NCBI GenBank assembly: GCA_964019695.1
Contig: OZ026525.1
Coordinates: 60,916,253-60,980,252, forward strand
Direction of reading: 5' to 3'
DNA: 64,000 nucleotides
Origin: Loripinus fragilis
Taxonomy: Eukaryota; Mollusca; Bivalvia; Lucinida; Lucinidae
The notes beneath the pieces are model-generated. The model was not told the origin of the DNA. It searched no databases and saw only the letters and a program-made list of their open reading frames with translations. The translations under genes were made by a program, and so were the position numbers. Of the stretch, positions 42,198 to 54,780 are shown piece by piece (within the stretch, counting starts at the first letter, position 1; every line of letters begins with the position of its first letter).

Positions 42198-43657
42198 GGG
42201 TCACACTGGTCAAGGTTGTTGCTACAACGAGCTGGTGGTGGCAATTTTCCGCACTGATGATGGCGTAAAAGGTAAAAAAATCTACAGGCTACCTGTTGAC
42301 TTAATGTTTTATTTATGAGCTTGCGTTTATTTTATTTGTGATAACACCTGGCGCACAGACCATCGGTAACATTGTATTTTACACACTGGTCAATGTAAAC
42401 GCACTGGTGGTTGCTACAACGAGCTGGTGGTTGCATTTTCAGCACATGTGGTGGCGTAAAAGGTAAAAAATGTATACCTACTGACTTTATGATTTATCTA
42501 TAAACTTGCATTTATTTTATTTGTGATGACACCTGGCGCACAGACCACCAGTAACATTGCAGTTTATGGCTCTGCCAAGCAATTGGTTATTTATTTCATG
42601 GTTTGGACTGCAAATCCAACAAAGTTCTGGAGTTTTGCGGTGACAGGTGTTTTTTTCTACTGTACAATTAATGGCCCAGTTCCGAATCACTTTTACTTCA
42701 AGACGTATTCCATATAGTTGGTCTGAGTAAATAAAATTTCGGTTTTACTATTACAAAGCACTATTATTCCCCTAAATAATGAACCTCAATTTGTATTATT
42801 CGGACTCTCCTATGTGTCATACCACGGCTTTGAAGTAGGCCGCCAATTTGCCCAGTTGCGGGTCATTTGCCCAGTTTCGAATCACTTTAGAAATTCAAAG
42901 AAATTACCTACAGTAGTACAGTTGCATTAAGGTTTTGACATTGTTGGCTTAATTACTAACTTCCAATGACGAGTTTGACGCATTATTTTACCGTATTCAT
43001 TGCAGTAAACTTGCATGGACACAGAAATTAACTAAAACGGACAACCATCGGCCCGCCAGCGAAACGTCATATAAATGGCGCCTCGCTAGCGGTCCGATGA
43101 TGACTTTGTACTTTTCCAACCAGTAATCATAAGATAATCTACAGCTTTGTGCTTTTCCATGAGGGAGGGGGTGGTCCGGACCCCCAGTACTCACTCCTGT
43201 GGATCCGCGCATGAATAAAGGGTCCTAAGACTATGAACATTTTTACCACATGCAAGTAATAATCCCCCGATTATACACCCTGGCTAATCATCGAAAGGTT
43301 TACAGGTAAACTTGGTCTATGAGACGGTGTAGACTTGAACTCTAGATCAGATAGCTGCTAAAGGCGCAGTCTAATCAGGATCAGCACTGTCTGTCATTTG
43401 ACGCATCGCTTTGTGATACAGACACTAACATTCACTTTTTCAGAGTATTTTTTCTATTTTGTGACATTTTCATTTAACGTCTGTGCTCATTTCCATTGTT
43501 TTTAGCGCACGCATATACCAACACGCGTTGTGAGAGTAAAATGCATTTATAACCACTGACCCACCCGCCAACACCGCGGGCGGTCGACACACGTGATACT
43601 GTAGCCGATAGCGGGGTCATGGTAGAAGTTTGAGTGTTTATAACGCCTTGACCCCCA

Positions 43658-43696
<39 letters not shown>
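43658..43696. repeat. (CA)n microsatellite
   Basis: About 19 CA repeats. Generates the poly-CV part of spurious minus-strand frames. Confidence 0.95.
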
Positions 43697-43699
<3 letters not shown>

Positions 43700-43974
43700 C
43701 GGGGTAAAGGCCAGGTTTTTAACATTTAAAAAGACGATGGACGAAATCAAGAAAAACTGGAGAGCTCCAACTTGTTTAAAGGTACCAACCTCACTCTTAA
43801 TTTTGATTTTGCTCTGGTCTCTACCCAAGTAAAAGCTGTTATACATTGTTGGGCAAAAAGCAAGGGAATCATCCGACACAAGTATGTCCACTTGTGGTGG
43901 AGTGAGGCATATACCAGGGCACTGGAAAATCAAGAAGACGTTAGCCCTACTTTTACTCATAGGAAGATGTAGTG

Positions 43975-44270
43975 CATGTGCGGATAGGGGGGGGGGTGGG
44001 GACAGGGGGTCCCGACCCCCCTCAAAAATCACAAAATATAGGTTTTTTAGCAATACTGGTCCAGATCCCCTTAAAATCGTAAAGCTACCAAGCCAGCTTT
44101 CAATTTTGGGCCATAATCGGCACGCCAGCGAACCGCCATTTAAATGGCGTTTCGCTTGCTGGCCGAATATGGCCCGCTTATAGTGGTATTTGGATAATTC
44201 CTTCCCCATCAAACTAAAAAAACGTTGTCAAGGTTGGACCCCCTCTGACAAAACTTTCTGGATCCGCGCA
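43975..44270. mobile_element. Element with 'ggatccgcgcatg' end
   Basis: Left 'tgcatgtgcggatagggggg', 'gggtcccgacccccc'; right 'ggaccccctctgacaaaact' and 'ctggatccgcgcatgtaa'. A related end is at 43140-43215. Internal palindrome 'cgccatttaaatggcg'. Confidence 0.65.
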
Positions 44271-44426
44271 TGTAATGATTACAGATAAATGGTGCATAAT
44301 AAGGAAAATGGGCTTCTGCCAGCTAAGGTTAATCGGGAAAGGGACTGATTTAGAGTCCCAGCTAAAGACTTGAATTGCCTGGTATCGAACTCGGGATCCC
44401 TGGTCTGCTAGGTCTGCACCACGTAA

Positions 44427-44429
<3 letters not shown>

Positions 44430-44469
<40 letters not shown>

Positions 44470-44556
44470 CCGCTGTTGTGGTATCCCCTCATCAACTAAA
44501 ACGGCATGAAATATAAAACAAACGTTGTCAGAGTCAAAACTCTCTGGATCCGCGTC

Positions 44557-44602
<46 letters not shown>
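44430..44602. repeat. Two (GA)n microsatellites
   Basis: (GA)n at about 44430-44460 followed by nine G, and again at 44560-44602. The spacer includes a 'ctctggatccgcg' end, suggesting that the microsatellite is carried by the repeat. Confidence 0.9.
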
Positions 44603-44604
<2 letters not shown>

Positions 44605-45944
44605 ATATGGTGCCCGTGAAACATTTCCACATATTTTGACTTCTATGTTGTACAAACAGCTGAGCGCGTGTACGTTATTGTTATGTGACGTGAAATAAAA
44701 CTCTGAGTCAGCTGATTCGAAACTGGGCCAAAGAGTGACAATGATTACACGGCTATCACGGAACCCAAAACAGAATAAAAGGTTTGTTTTTTCTTGGATG
44801 TGTTTAAATAATTGTTGGAAAACATGCTGAAACCGAAAGTTTGATAAAAATGCATTTCAAACGAAAGCATTTTTCGGAAATATGCAGTCAACATATACTG
44901 ACACGTGTGAAAATATACCTTCATAAAATGGGTCATGGGGGAAAATTGTAATTATTTTCACCAAGCAGATAACTTATAGACATTTGCTTTCACTCACATA
45001 CAGAGGGATAGTTATACAACAAAACAAAACCAAAATATGTATTTTAAATTTTACCGCTGATGTGTAGTTTGCAACAAACTATGACGTGATTCGGAACTGG
45101 GAAAGATTCGAAACTGGGCCATTAACTGTAACTGCCCAAATTGAGGGGAATATGCATGTCTAAGCACAGCTGTTATCATATTTACATGTAATAACACAAA
45201 AAACAAAAACAAAACGATTACCACTTTGTATCTTTTTTCGTGGTAAACTAGAGCTAACGTTTTATTAAGGAATTTTATTACAACGCACTGGAAGCATTTT
45301 TTGACGCATTGATACAACGCGCTGATGGTTGCCTAGATGTGTCATGGTTGCTGGTGCAGCCTCACCACAGCATTCTCTGTTCTTATAAACGGTACATAAA
45401 TCGTTATTTGAGCCAGCACACGATATTTCAGTACCAGGACGAAGACTCAGGTGAGCCTGTGCAAATGTACAGACTCGCCAGAGCCTTCTCTGCATAGAAA
45501 AAATAGAGAGTAGTAATCGTTTTTGGATGTAATTCATGGGACCATGATAACATAGCTGCAGCTGTGCTTAGACATGCAGAATTTCCCGAAGTTAGGCAGT
45601 CACAATAGAAAAAAGCACCTGCCACTGTCAAACTCCACAACGTTGTCAAATTTGTGGTCAAACCATTAATTAAAACGCCAATTGCATGGCAGAGCCATAA
45701 ACTGCAATGTTTCTGACGGTTTGTGCGCATGGGGTCATCAAAAGTAAAATAAATGCAAGCTCATAAAGAAATCAAACAATCAATAGGCATAGATTTTGTG
45801 GGTTTTGTACACTGATGAAGGTTCAAGCGTGACTCTGCAAATGTGTAGCCTCACCAGAGACGCTCCAGAGCTAGCCCTGTTCGCACTTTGAGAGTGTTTC
45901 CGCCTATTTTTCAGATTGGCCCCAAAACTTTTAATTTAATGAGA

Positions 45945-46350
45945 TTTGTTTGTCCGTTATGATACATTACAATAGTTAAGAAGCCTCCATGCGAGCTTAA
46001 ATTTGTTGTGCTTCAACAACAGCAGAATCTAGGGCGAAGATTTGGAACCAGTAAAATGCAATTTTAGCACCCCAGAGATATAAGCTGCTGTCTGTTCTAA
46101 GGCGGTGATTCTGTTGTTGTTGATTCGTTGTTGATTGTTACTCCCATTACAGGATTATGTAATTGTTCTATATTTTGTTACTTTATGTCCATTCTTGTTT
46201 TGCGATCATCTTGATGGGGAAGAGAGAGAGAGAGCTGGCTGCTTTGCTTAGTTTGTCTTCCTGATGTCTCGTGATTGTTGTGTGGCTATTCCTCTCAGTG
46301 CCATGGGTTTGTCTACAGTTTGTGATTGTATTACTCACTTACTATTTTGG
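45945..46350 (+). repeat. Dispersed repeat family L copy
   Basis: 'agaagcctccatgcgagctt', 'aacagcagaatctagggcga', 'ctgctgtctgttctaaggcg', 'gtgattctgttgttgttgat', later 'ttgatggggaagag' and 'tactcacttactatt', as also seen at 37805-37935. Confidence 0.6.
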
Positions 46351-46369
46351 GGTGTCATTCATGCGAACA

Positions 46370-46800
46370 GCGATGGCTTTGGCGAGTCTGCACATTTGCT
46401 TGGTCTAGTCTGAGCCTTCGTCGCAGTTCAAAATTCTCATGTGGTGACTTAAATGGCGATTAAATGCCATTTTGTGCAAGCAGCGAAGTATCTGGCAAGT
46501 CTGCACATTTGCACAGGCTAACCTTAGCCTTCGTCACTGTACAAAATCTCCTGTACTGCCTTAAATGACGATTTGTGTGTTGTTCACGCTAGCAGCGAAT
46601 ACTCTGGTGAGTCTGCAAATATGCGCAGACAAAGTCACTGAACAATGTAATAAATATCAAGATCTCTTGTGCTGGCATCAAAGGCTCTTGGGAGTCTGCA
46701 CGTTTGCACAGGCTCGCCTGAGCCTTTTTCACAGTATTAAAATATCATGTGCTGGTTGAAATGACGATTTTTGTAACGTTTATGTGAACAGCGAATGATG
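46370..46800 (+). repeat. Degenerate ~110-bp tandem repeat
   Basis: Units share 'agcgaa/agcgat', 'gagtctgcacatttgc', 'gcc(t)tcgtc', 'ttaaatg(g/a)cgatt'. About four units. Confidence 0.6.
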
Positions 46801-47459
46801 TGGTGAGTCTGCACCAGCAACCACACGACTTCTGTGCAACCATCAGTGCGTTGTATCAATGCTTTAAAAATTGCTCCCAGTGCGTTGTAATAAAATTCCT
46901 CAATATAACATTTGCTAGTTTGCCAAGAAAAAAGATACAAAGTGGTAATCGTTTTTTATGTTATTTCATGGGAGTATGACACAGCTGCGCTTAAACATGC
47001 AGATTTCCCTCAATTCAGGCAGTTACACTAGAAAAAAGCACCTGTCACAGCAAAACTCCATAACTTTCTTGGATTTGCGGTCTTAACCATGAATTAAATC
47101 ACCAATTGCTTGGCAGAGCCATAAACTGCAATGTTACCGATGGTCTGTGCGCCAGGTGTCATCACAAATGAAATAAATGCAAGTTTATAAATAAATCATA
47201 AAGTCAACAGGTATAGATTTTTTTTACCTTTTACGCCACCACCTGTGCTGAAAAATGCAACCACCAGCTCGTTGTAGCAACCACCGGTGCGTTTACATTG
47301 ACCAGTGTGCTAAAGAAAAGGGGTTTTAAAATTTGTCATTTGTCAATTTTTCCTATTGAAGAATACATCAAAATTTGTAAGCAGAAAACACAGTGATCTA
47401 AAACAGCTTTATTTTTACCAAAATAAATTAATAAGTTTCTATACATTTAAGGCAAATGA

Positions 47460-47800
47460 ATAGCCGCCGTGGTGTAGGTGATAAACCTATGTCTTGTAAA
47501 CCAGGGGTCGCAGGTTCGATTCCCGGCTTCTCCATAAAACAACTTTTGGTGAGCCTTTGGGTGTTCCCGTTATAAAACCAACACAAATCTTAAACCAACC
47601 CGGCGGATCCCAGGAAAGCCACAAAAAGGTGTAGGTGATAAACTTATGTCTTGTAAACCAGGGGTCGCAGGCTCGATTCCTGGCTTCTCCCAGTCTGTCG
47701 GATGAGACTTTAAGCTGTTGCCCCGTCGTCTGAGACGCTTTAAAACCAGAACCACTGCCGGTTGAGCCTTCGGGAGTTCCTGGATATAGAACCACAAAAA
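47460..47800 (+). mobile_element. Two SINE family 3 copies in tandem
   Basis: Both have 'ggtgtaggtgataaac', 'tatgtcttgtaaaccagggg' and B box 'ggttcgattcccggc' / 'ggctcgattcctggc'. The first is cut off after 'cttctcca'; the second continues to 'ctgtcggatgagactttaag'. They resemble a tRNA-Thr (TGT) but the anticodon stem is imperfect, so I do not call a functional tRNA. Confidence 0.75.
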
Positions 47801-48008
47801 ACATAAACCCACCTGGCCAGTACTGGTACAGCCAAGGAACACGGCCACAAACAACGTCCAATATTTTTTTTGGACGGTGCACGACGAGACCTCATAAAAA
47901 GGCTTGTCTTCAAAAGAAATCCCCCTAGGGAGGATTCGCAAGGAAAGTGCCCTTTTTTCTTTTACAGGGGTCAAAAATGTAATATTTGGCTATTAAAATT
48001 ATGACACT

Positions 48009-48095
48009 TGATCAAATTTGAACTAAAAGACTTGTAAATCACCCCAAATTATTCGAATTTTGGATGATTTACAAGTCTTTTAGTTCAAATTTCTT
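48009..48095. repeat. Palindrome
   Basis: 'aatttgaactaaaagacttg' and its inverse 'caagtcttttagttcaaatt', inner 'taaatca' / 'tgattta', AT-rich loop. Confidence 0.85.
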
Positions 48096-48506
48096 GCCTG
48101 ATGCTTTATCAACTAAGCAAAACATTCAATGCTTGTATACACAAAGAATGGGTGTAGATAAATATAAATAAAACAACTTTATGCTTGAGCTATAAGTACC
48201 AAAATCCTCTGACCTGCTAAACATCACTGTTAACATTTTTTCAATCATATTTCTGCGATCAATTATCTTATAATAGTGTTCTTGGACAGGCTGCTCTGAA
48301 ACGGTTTAAGAGTACTTAGTGTATGCATAATATTATATTCATATCTTGTGTGTGCATGTCGCAATAACTCTGATAAGACTGTGCATATTGTCATATTCAT
48401 ATTTTGTGAGTGCAAGTCACAATAACTCTGATAAGAGTGTGTAAATGCTGCTTGCAGAAAATGGCTGGTATTTCCTGATCATACTCACTTACTTTTGTAA
48501 ACAAAT

Positions 48507-49460
48507 GGGCCAGCTTTTGAGATTTTTTATACTTATTAAATATTCGAATAGCCAGTGCTCAGACGCGCCTTCGTTTGTGCACATCGCCAGAGCCTTCACT
48601 GCTCGCAAATACTAAGAATGAAGATGAAGGTTCTTGCCAATATAAAGGCATCTAGCCCCACTTGATAGTTGCCCATGCATGTTTAATGAGTGACTTTACG
48701 CATGTGCGAAAAGTACCAAAAACTCAAACGCTGGCTCCTTATCAGCCTCCATTAAATGACATCAACCTTTGTTTTAAACTGAAATAAGAGAACGACCATA
48801 ACTTTTCATAAGAAAATGGCCAGCTCATAAGATTTTGATACTTATTGAATATTTGATCAGTCAATACACAGACGGGTCTGCGCTTGTACGCAGCATCGCC
48901 AGAGCTGTCACTGCTCGCACACAGAATGAAAGATGTAGATAAAATTTCAGGCCCAAATTAAGGCATCTAACCCCACTAGAACTAGATGTCCATACTTACT
49001 TTAAGCATGTGTGATAAGTACCAAAAACGTATGCGATGGTTTGTTATAAGCTTCCATTAAATGTTATCAACCGTTGTTTTGATCTGAAATAAGAGAACTA
49101 TCACACATTTTCGTAAGAAAATGGCTGCTTTGTAAAGAAATGTACAGCTCATGAGATTTTGATACATATTAAATATATGATCAACCAATGCTCAGCCTCG
49201 GCTACTCATCCGCACAGTCTAGCCAGAGCGTTCGCTGCTCGCACACACATAGAATGAGTGTAGATTAAGGTCTAGGCCACAATTAAGACATCAATGCTTT
49301 ACTAGGTAGCTGTTCGTGCATGTTTAATGAGCGACTTAACACATGTGCGATAAGTACCAAAAACTTATGCGCTGGCCATTAAATATCATCAAGCTTTGTT
49401 TCTGAAAAGAATTAAGAGAACTATAACTACTTTTTAAAAGAAAATGGCTGCTATTTATCA
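48507..49460 (+). repeat. Three degenerate ~316-bp tandem units
   Basis: Units begin near 48508, 48824 and 49140 and share 'gccagct(c)', 'gattttgatac', 'tattaaatat', 'cgccagagc', 'actgctcgca', 'gcatctagccccac', 'gataagtaccaaaaac' and 'aataagagaac'. A lone relative lies at about 18630-18820. Confidence 0.8.
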
Positions 49461-49558
49461 TGTGAGCATATTATTAATCTCATTGCACAGAATTGGCCAA
49501 GGAAATCGAAATGCTATAAGTCCGTATTCAGGCTTGTAACGGAAACACCTATAATTTT

Positions 49559-49790
49559 AGCCAGTGCATGAGATTTCCAACAATGTGGTATGTGCGACCA
49601 GCAAAGCCCCAGATCAGCCTGCGCATATGCACAGTCTTATCAGAGCCTTTGCACGTCGCTTGAGTATTCTATGATTGTTAAGCTACTGACCTAACATCAT
49701 TTGGAGGTTCTAAGCTTCAAAGGAGGCTGAACAGGCTCGTCTGAGTCTACACTTGCCAAATGCCACATTGTTGGAAATAACATGCCACGG
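49559..49790. mobile_element. MITE family H copy
   Basis: 'catgagatttccaacaatgt' and 'acattgttggaaataacatg' are clear inverted ends; inside 'ccagatcagcctgcgcatat'. Confidence 0.8.
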
Positions 49791-49794
49791 CTCC

Positions 49795-52400
49795 TTTTTG
49801 ACCGAAGGGTGTTCACACTTGGCACCACATTTGCCTTTGGTGTGTAGATGACAACGAATGTTTCAAGTCAGCAATATGACCTTGGAGTCGAAGGTCAATG
49901 CGACTCAAACTGTAATACAAATCGCAACCTGAACCCCTTTCATTATTGACCATGGGTGTTCATATTTGGAACAATAATGGTCTATGGTGTGTGAGTTTAG
50001 ATCAACGATTTGACCTTGGAGTCAAAGGTCGTCAAATAACATATACAATGTAATCTATTGCAGCTCGTTATGCAACCTCCTCTTTCATATTTTGCTGAGG
50101 GTGTTCATAGTTTGCACAAAGATTGCCTATGGGGTTTAGATTACAACAAAGGCATCGGAATATGGATACAACCTTGGTGTCAAAGGTCAAATATACTTAA
50201 AATCATTTTTTTTGACAGAGGGTTTCATACGTTACACGATTGTTTTGTAATATTGTGTAGATTACGATGTAAGTTTCAGATCACTGCTATGACCTTAGAG
50301 TCAAAGATCAAATGTGTTTAGTGATTTAATCCGTTTTTACGACTCGTAACGTCAACTCCTCAATTTTTCATAGATTGCTTATGTTGTTAAGACTGTTAAG
50401 ACTACAACAATGGCATTAGATCAACCAATTGACACGATTCATAGGTCAAGGTTAAATATATTTATCCCCACGCTTTTTTAAAAAAGCGTCGGGGATATTG
50501 CAATCGCCTCCGTCCGTCCGTCCGTCCGTCCGTCCGTCTGTCCGTCCGTCTGTCCGTCCGTCCGTCACGCTATCTCCTCCTAAACCATTGGACGAAATCC
50601 AACCAAATTTGGTGTGTGGGTTGCTCACATGAATGGGGTGTGCAACGGCACATTTTTTTTTGGCCCCGCCCCCTGGGGCCCTGGGGAGGGGCCAAAAGGT
50701 CAAATATCATCAAATATCATTAAAACTCAATTACAAAGTCAATTTGAAAGATTTTTTAACCAAACTTTGTGTGTCTTCTCACACATAAAAGATATTAAAC
50801 ATATCAGACGGGATTTTCATTTGGCGGCCTGGGTCATGCCCTAGGGGTCGGACTTGGGGGTACCGTGGGGGGTTGGGGGGTCAAAAAAAATTTTTTTCCG
50901 AAATTCAACCAGATTTGGTGTGTGAGTTTCTTACATGAAAGGCATATGCACCGGCGCCATTTTTGGGGTCCCCACCCCCTGGGGCCTTAGGGAGGGGCCA
51001 AAAGGTCAAATATCATTAAATCTGAATTAATAGGTCAATTTCAAAGATTTTTAAACCAAACTTTGTGTATCTTCTCACAAATGAAAGATATAAAACATAT
51101 CAGATGGGATTTTCATTTGGCTGCCTGGGTCATGGCCCGGGGGTGGGACTTAGGGGTACCGTGGGGGGGGGGGGGGGGGGGGGGGCTGGGGGGTCAAAAT
51201 TTTTTTTTTAGAAAATCAACTAGATTTCGTGTGTGAGTTACTCACATGAATGGCACATGCACCCGCACAATTTTTTGGGTCCCTGCCCCCTGGGGCCTTG
51301 GGTAGGGGTCAAAAATTTAATTTTCTGAACATGGTCATGTGGCATATCAAATTAACGGGGATGAGCAGTAGACCAGGATACACTGAAAAATTTTAACCTA
51401 CGATCAAACTGGTGACCTTGGGATGGGGTCAAAGTGTCAATTACCATTAGATTTCTTCGAGAGCGTGGGGATTTGCGATGGCGCGCCATCGAATGTGTTC
51501 TAGTTAAAATCTGTGTTACAGCTCGTTATACAACCTCCTCTTTCATATTTTGACAAGAGTGTGATCGTATTGTGCGCATATAGTGTGTAGATTACAATGA
51601 AGGTTTCAGATCACCAACATGACCTTGGAGTCAAAGGTCAAGGTCACATATACTAAATATGTCTTACGATTCGTAACCCAAACTCCTCTTTCACTTTTAG
51701 CGGAGGGAATTCATATTTAGCACTCTGATTGGCTATGATGTGAAGATAACAACAAAGATCTCACATCACAGCTATCAACTTGGAGTTTTGGAACAAGGTC
51801 AAATATACTTAAGAAGCTCTTGCGATAAGGCGTATATTTTCCCTAGTTGACATGATTACAGAAGCTAATTTTTCAAATAGCCCTGATTTTAAAATTCGTC
51901 TGTTTGGGTAGTATAATATGTATAGTTAGCAGCAAAATACGTTCCAAAGCGGTTCATCATTTACAAAGCCTTGAAAACTTGTGCTTACTACTCCACCCCC
52001 TCATTTTACGTCAAATAAACTTAACTCAGTTTTATGGCTTGTAACGCGAGCTCCTCTTACATTTTTTAAAACTGAGAGCGTTCTTTGGCACAATGATTGC
52101 TGTGCGCGAAGGCTTTAGGTTTGACCTTGAAGTTAATGGTCAAGGTCAAATATACCTCGGACCCAATAAACACTGGGTCCGAGAATATACCAAAACTGTC
52201 TTACAGCTCATAATGTGAAACCATCTTTTTGCCTAGGTTATTCCTATTTGGCACAATGATTGCCGGACTTCAATGACCGATATGATATGCCTTTGAATCA
52301 AAGGTCAAGGTCAATTATTCTTACATGTAAATCTGTCTTAAGTTTTGTAACGTGAACTCATTTCCAATTTTAGAGATTGATATAAGGCATTATGAAACAG
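49795..52400 (+). repeat. Degenerate ~150-bp tandem array, split
   Basis: Units share 'tgaccttggagtcaaaggtc', 'ctcctctttcatattttg', 'gtgttcatatttggcac', 'gattgcctatgg'. The array runs 49795-50450 and resumes 51510-52400; the interval is a separate element. Confidence 0.75.
50455..51505. mobile_element. (GTCC)n-headed element inside the array
   Basis: Head 'tatccccacgcttttttaaa', hairpin 'ttttttaaaaaagcg', (GTCC)n at 50510-50566. Body of three ~280-bp degenerate units ('aaaggtcaaatatcat', 'accaaactttgtgt', 'gggattttcatttgg'). Tail 'gagcgtggggatttgc', an inverse of the head. Related in layout to 15325-16900. Confidence 0.8.
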
Positions 52401-52622
52401 TACTATCACTTTTTTTCAAAACAGGCATATCAAAATAAGAAAAGACGAGTCATTAATCAACTTCACATTTTTATTAATTTTTTTCAAAGCATTAATCCAA
52501 GAAACTGACATTTTTTCACATTTTCAACACAGACAACTGAATTAAGGGAAAAAACTATGTCACATCAAAATACCGAAAATAGACAGCAGAGGATGGGAAC
52601 CAATAGCTGGTTTATTATATTT

Positions 52623-52835
52623 AACCCTTATAGTGTCAATCACAATTGAAGCAGAAGACAAATTTTGATACATCGTTTTTGATTTTGGGAAATATAAGGC
52701 TTGATATCACATGAGAATCGTCTGCTGGCAGACGATTCACATGTGATATCAAGTCTTATTTAATTTCTTAAAGCAGGGAGAAAAATTTGAAAATGTCGTC
52801 TGCTGCAATTATTTGGTGGCACTTAAAGGATTGAC
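52623..52835. mobile_element. MITE family K copy
   Basis: 'taacccttatagtgtcaatc', arms 'aaggcttgatatcacatg' and 'catgtgatatcaagtctta' around 'gtctgctggcagac', right end 'ggcacttaaaggattga'. The ends resemble family A termini. Confidence 0.8.
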
Positions 52836-53054
52836 TTCTCATGTGGATACCCTGTGTGTCAGGACAAATTGTGTGGTGATGCAACAATTTGCCATATAAA
52901 ATTTTAATATACTGTATTGCAAGTTTGTGCATACATGGACAAACTGATCAGTATCTTATTTTTTGCTGCTGTTTAACTCTTTGCATGCTGGGTATTTAAA
53001 AAAAATCTTTCAGGAACACCCTCAGAGTGTCAAATAGGGTAAGGGTTAAACTTT

Positions 53055-53335
53055 TTCATTCTAGATACCAGCAGGGGACAAAATATTTCAATATTGCACT
53101 TGTCCTGCAGAACGAGTGACTTACAATTTTCACTTTCCCTGCAAACACATGAATTTGTCCTTTAAAAGCGTTTGCAATACAGAACATAAGGGAGTAATAT
53201 GTAATAGGACTTCCTCGAGTAATTCTTCCCAAAACACTCATTCTACGGGACGAGTGCTTTGGGAAGAATTACTTGTCCTTTCTAGAAATCACTCGCAATT
53301 ACGACGGACGAGTGGAGTCTATGTCCCCTGACCAG
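53055..53335. repeat. Inverted repeat with 'gacgagtg' motifs
   Basis: Hairpin 'gtaattcttcccaaaacact' with 'tttgggaagaattac'; outer 'accagcaggggacaa' / 'atgtcccctgaccag' imperfect ends. Confidence 0.65.
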
Positions 53336-53854
53336 TAAACAGGTACTTTGGCAAACAGAGAAGACCCATATTCAATACCGCTTAAGGCAGCATTCCATTA
53401 TGGTCTGCACTGTTTGCTAAGATTAAAACAATCTTCAGGGACAGAAATACATCATTTTATAGAAATTTTACCAGTAACCCCTTAAAATACAATATGGACT
53501 TTTCCATACTTATTGCATCATTATGTATGGGATAATCCATCAGAATGAAAAGGTTTAAACAGCATTATCACCATGTGACCTTCCACAATTTTGAACATCT
53601 CATCAATATTTTCGATGCAATTCAGAAACACACTGGGTAGGTGGCAATCGAAAACGTTAATACATCTGGCGAACATAGACAAAAAGTGTTAGAAACAGAG
53701 TTTTTGATTGCTTGGTGACAAATGGCAATCAAAAACACTTTTTTGATCGGTGTTCATTGATTGTTAGGAGCGTTTTTGATTGCCATTGACCAAGTGTGAG
53801 AAAGCTGGGTCTCATCCAAGGGGCACACCTTGATCCATATTAAGTTCTTTCCTT

Positions 53855-54052
53855 GCTAGCTACTAGCGACGACTTTTGCCGTCTGCTGATAACATTTGCA
53901 AACCGTTTGAAGACAGAATATCAGTCCTGATCTGGAACCAAGCAGTTTGACACTCGGGTAGTGCTACTGAAAGAATTTTTAGAAAAGTTAATTTTGAAAA
54001 CGTCAACAGATGAAAAAAAAGCATGAAAAATTCCCCAGCATGACAAAGAGTT
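53855..54052. mobile_element. MITE family B copy
   Basis: 'gtctgctgataacatttgc', 'tcagtcctgatctgg', 'agcagtttgacactcgg', 'ctactgaaagaattttta', 'ccccagcatgacaaagagtt'. Confidence 0.75.
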
Positions 54053-54639
54053 AAATTGTAGGATTCCATTTATTATTATGCTTTCACATGGTGGCTCAGA
54101 AACTATGTACATGTAGCTCCTGACTGGCTGTCTTCTACAGAAGCCAGCTCTGATGAAGATTTTTACATCCAGGTACTACCGGATAGTGATTAACACCTTG
54201 TGCCCACTTGGATGGTTCCCAGTGACATATCAAAAATAGAAATAATTTCAGACACTTTGACTAGGCCAAACAAAAAATTGGATGTATTTAGTGTTACATG
54301 TACGTACCTAACCTTATCGAAGTTGACCATTCTTTCTCAACATCAAATCTTACACCTTTTGATTATGCCACATTATCAATTTTCCTAAAAATTTGGACCG
54401 ATAGCTTAGTTTATGAAAATATTATCAACCATCCTTGCACACCAGATCAAGTTTTCTGGGTTTTTTACCCACGTGAGATACCGTAGGAAAGATAAAAAAC
54501 AAAGAGCCGCATAACGATCCATGACGTCATTGTAATATTAAAATTACGTAACCATGTCGCATCTCAGCGTATTCAGGATTTTCTGAAAGTCTTTTACATG
54601 TTTTTACAATATAAAATGAGGCATTTAGTGGTATGCAAG

Positions 54640-54780
54640 AAAAAGAATCCATTATTCATGTAAGGGTGGGATAGTCTCTTGGGATCACCTTTTGTCTTCA
54701 CTTGGCAAGCCTCATGATGACAAATGGTGTTTGGGAGAAAAGGATTTTTCTATCCCACCCTCATGATGGATTCTTATTAT
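54640..54780. repeat. Palindromic repeat
   Basis: 'aagaatccattattcatgta' + 'agggtgggatag' and inverse 'ctatcccaccctcatgatgg' + 'attctt'. Confidence 0.75.

Larger units (their letters stand above)
42198..47309. mobile_element. Composite inverted-repeat element
   Basis: Left repeat 42382 to about 42665 ('cactggtcaatgtaaacgca', 'gctacaacgagctggtggtt', 'gatgacacctggcgcacaga', 'gttttgcggtgacaggtg') is inverted at about 47015-47309. A truncated tandem copy precedes the left end (42198-42378), and a third inverted copy is internal (45580-45780). The inside is non-coding with microsatellites, a nested 'ggatccgcgcatg' repeat, and 'cccagttccgaatcac' motifs. Looks like a large TIR transposon or foldback element. 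Confidence 0.75.

Noticed and set aside
43547..44212. 221-codon open frame on the - strand
   Set aside because: Runs through the (CA)n microsatellite and a nested repeat; low-complexity Cys-Val run and no recognisable domain.
47461..47536. Possible tRNA-Thr gene
   Set aside because: Anticodon stem pairs poorly and the same text recurs as the head of SINE family 3.
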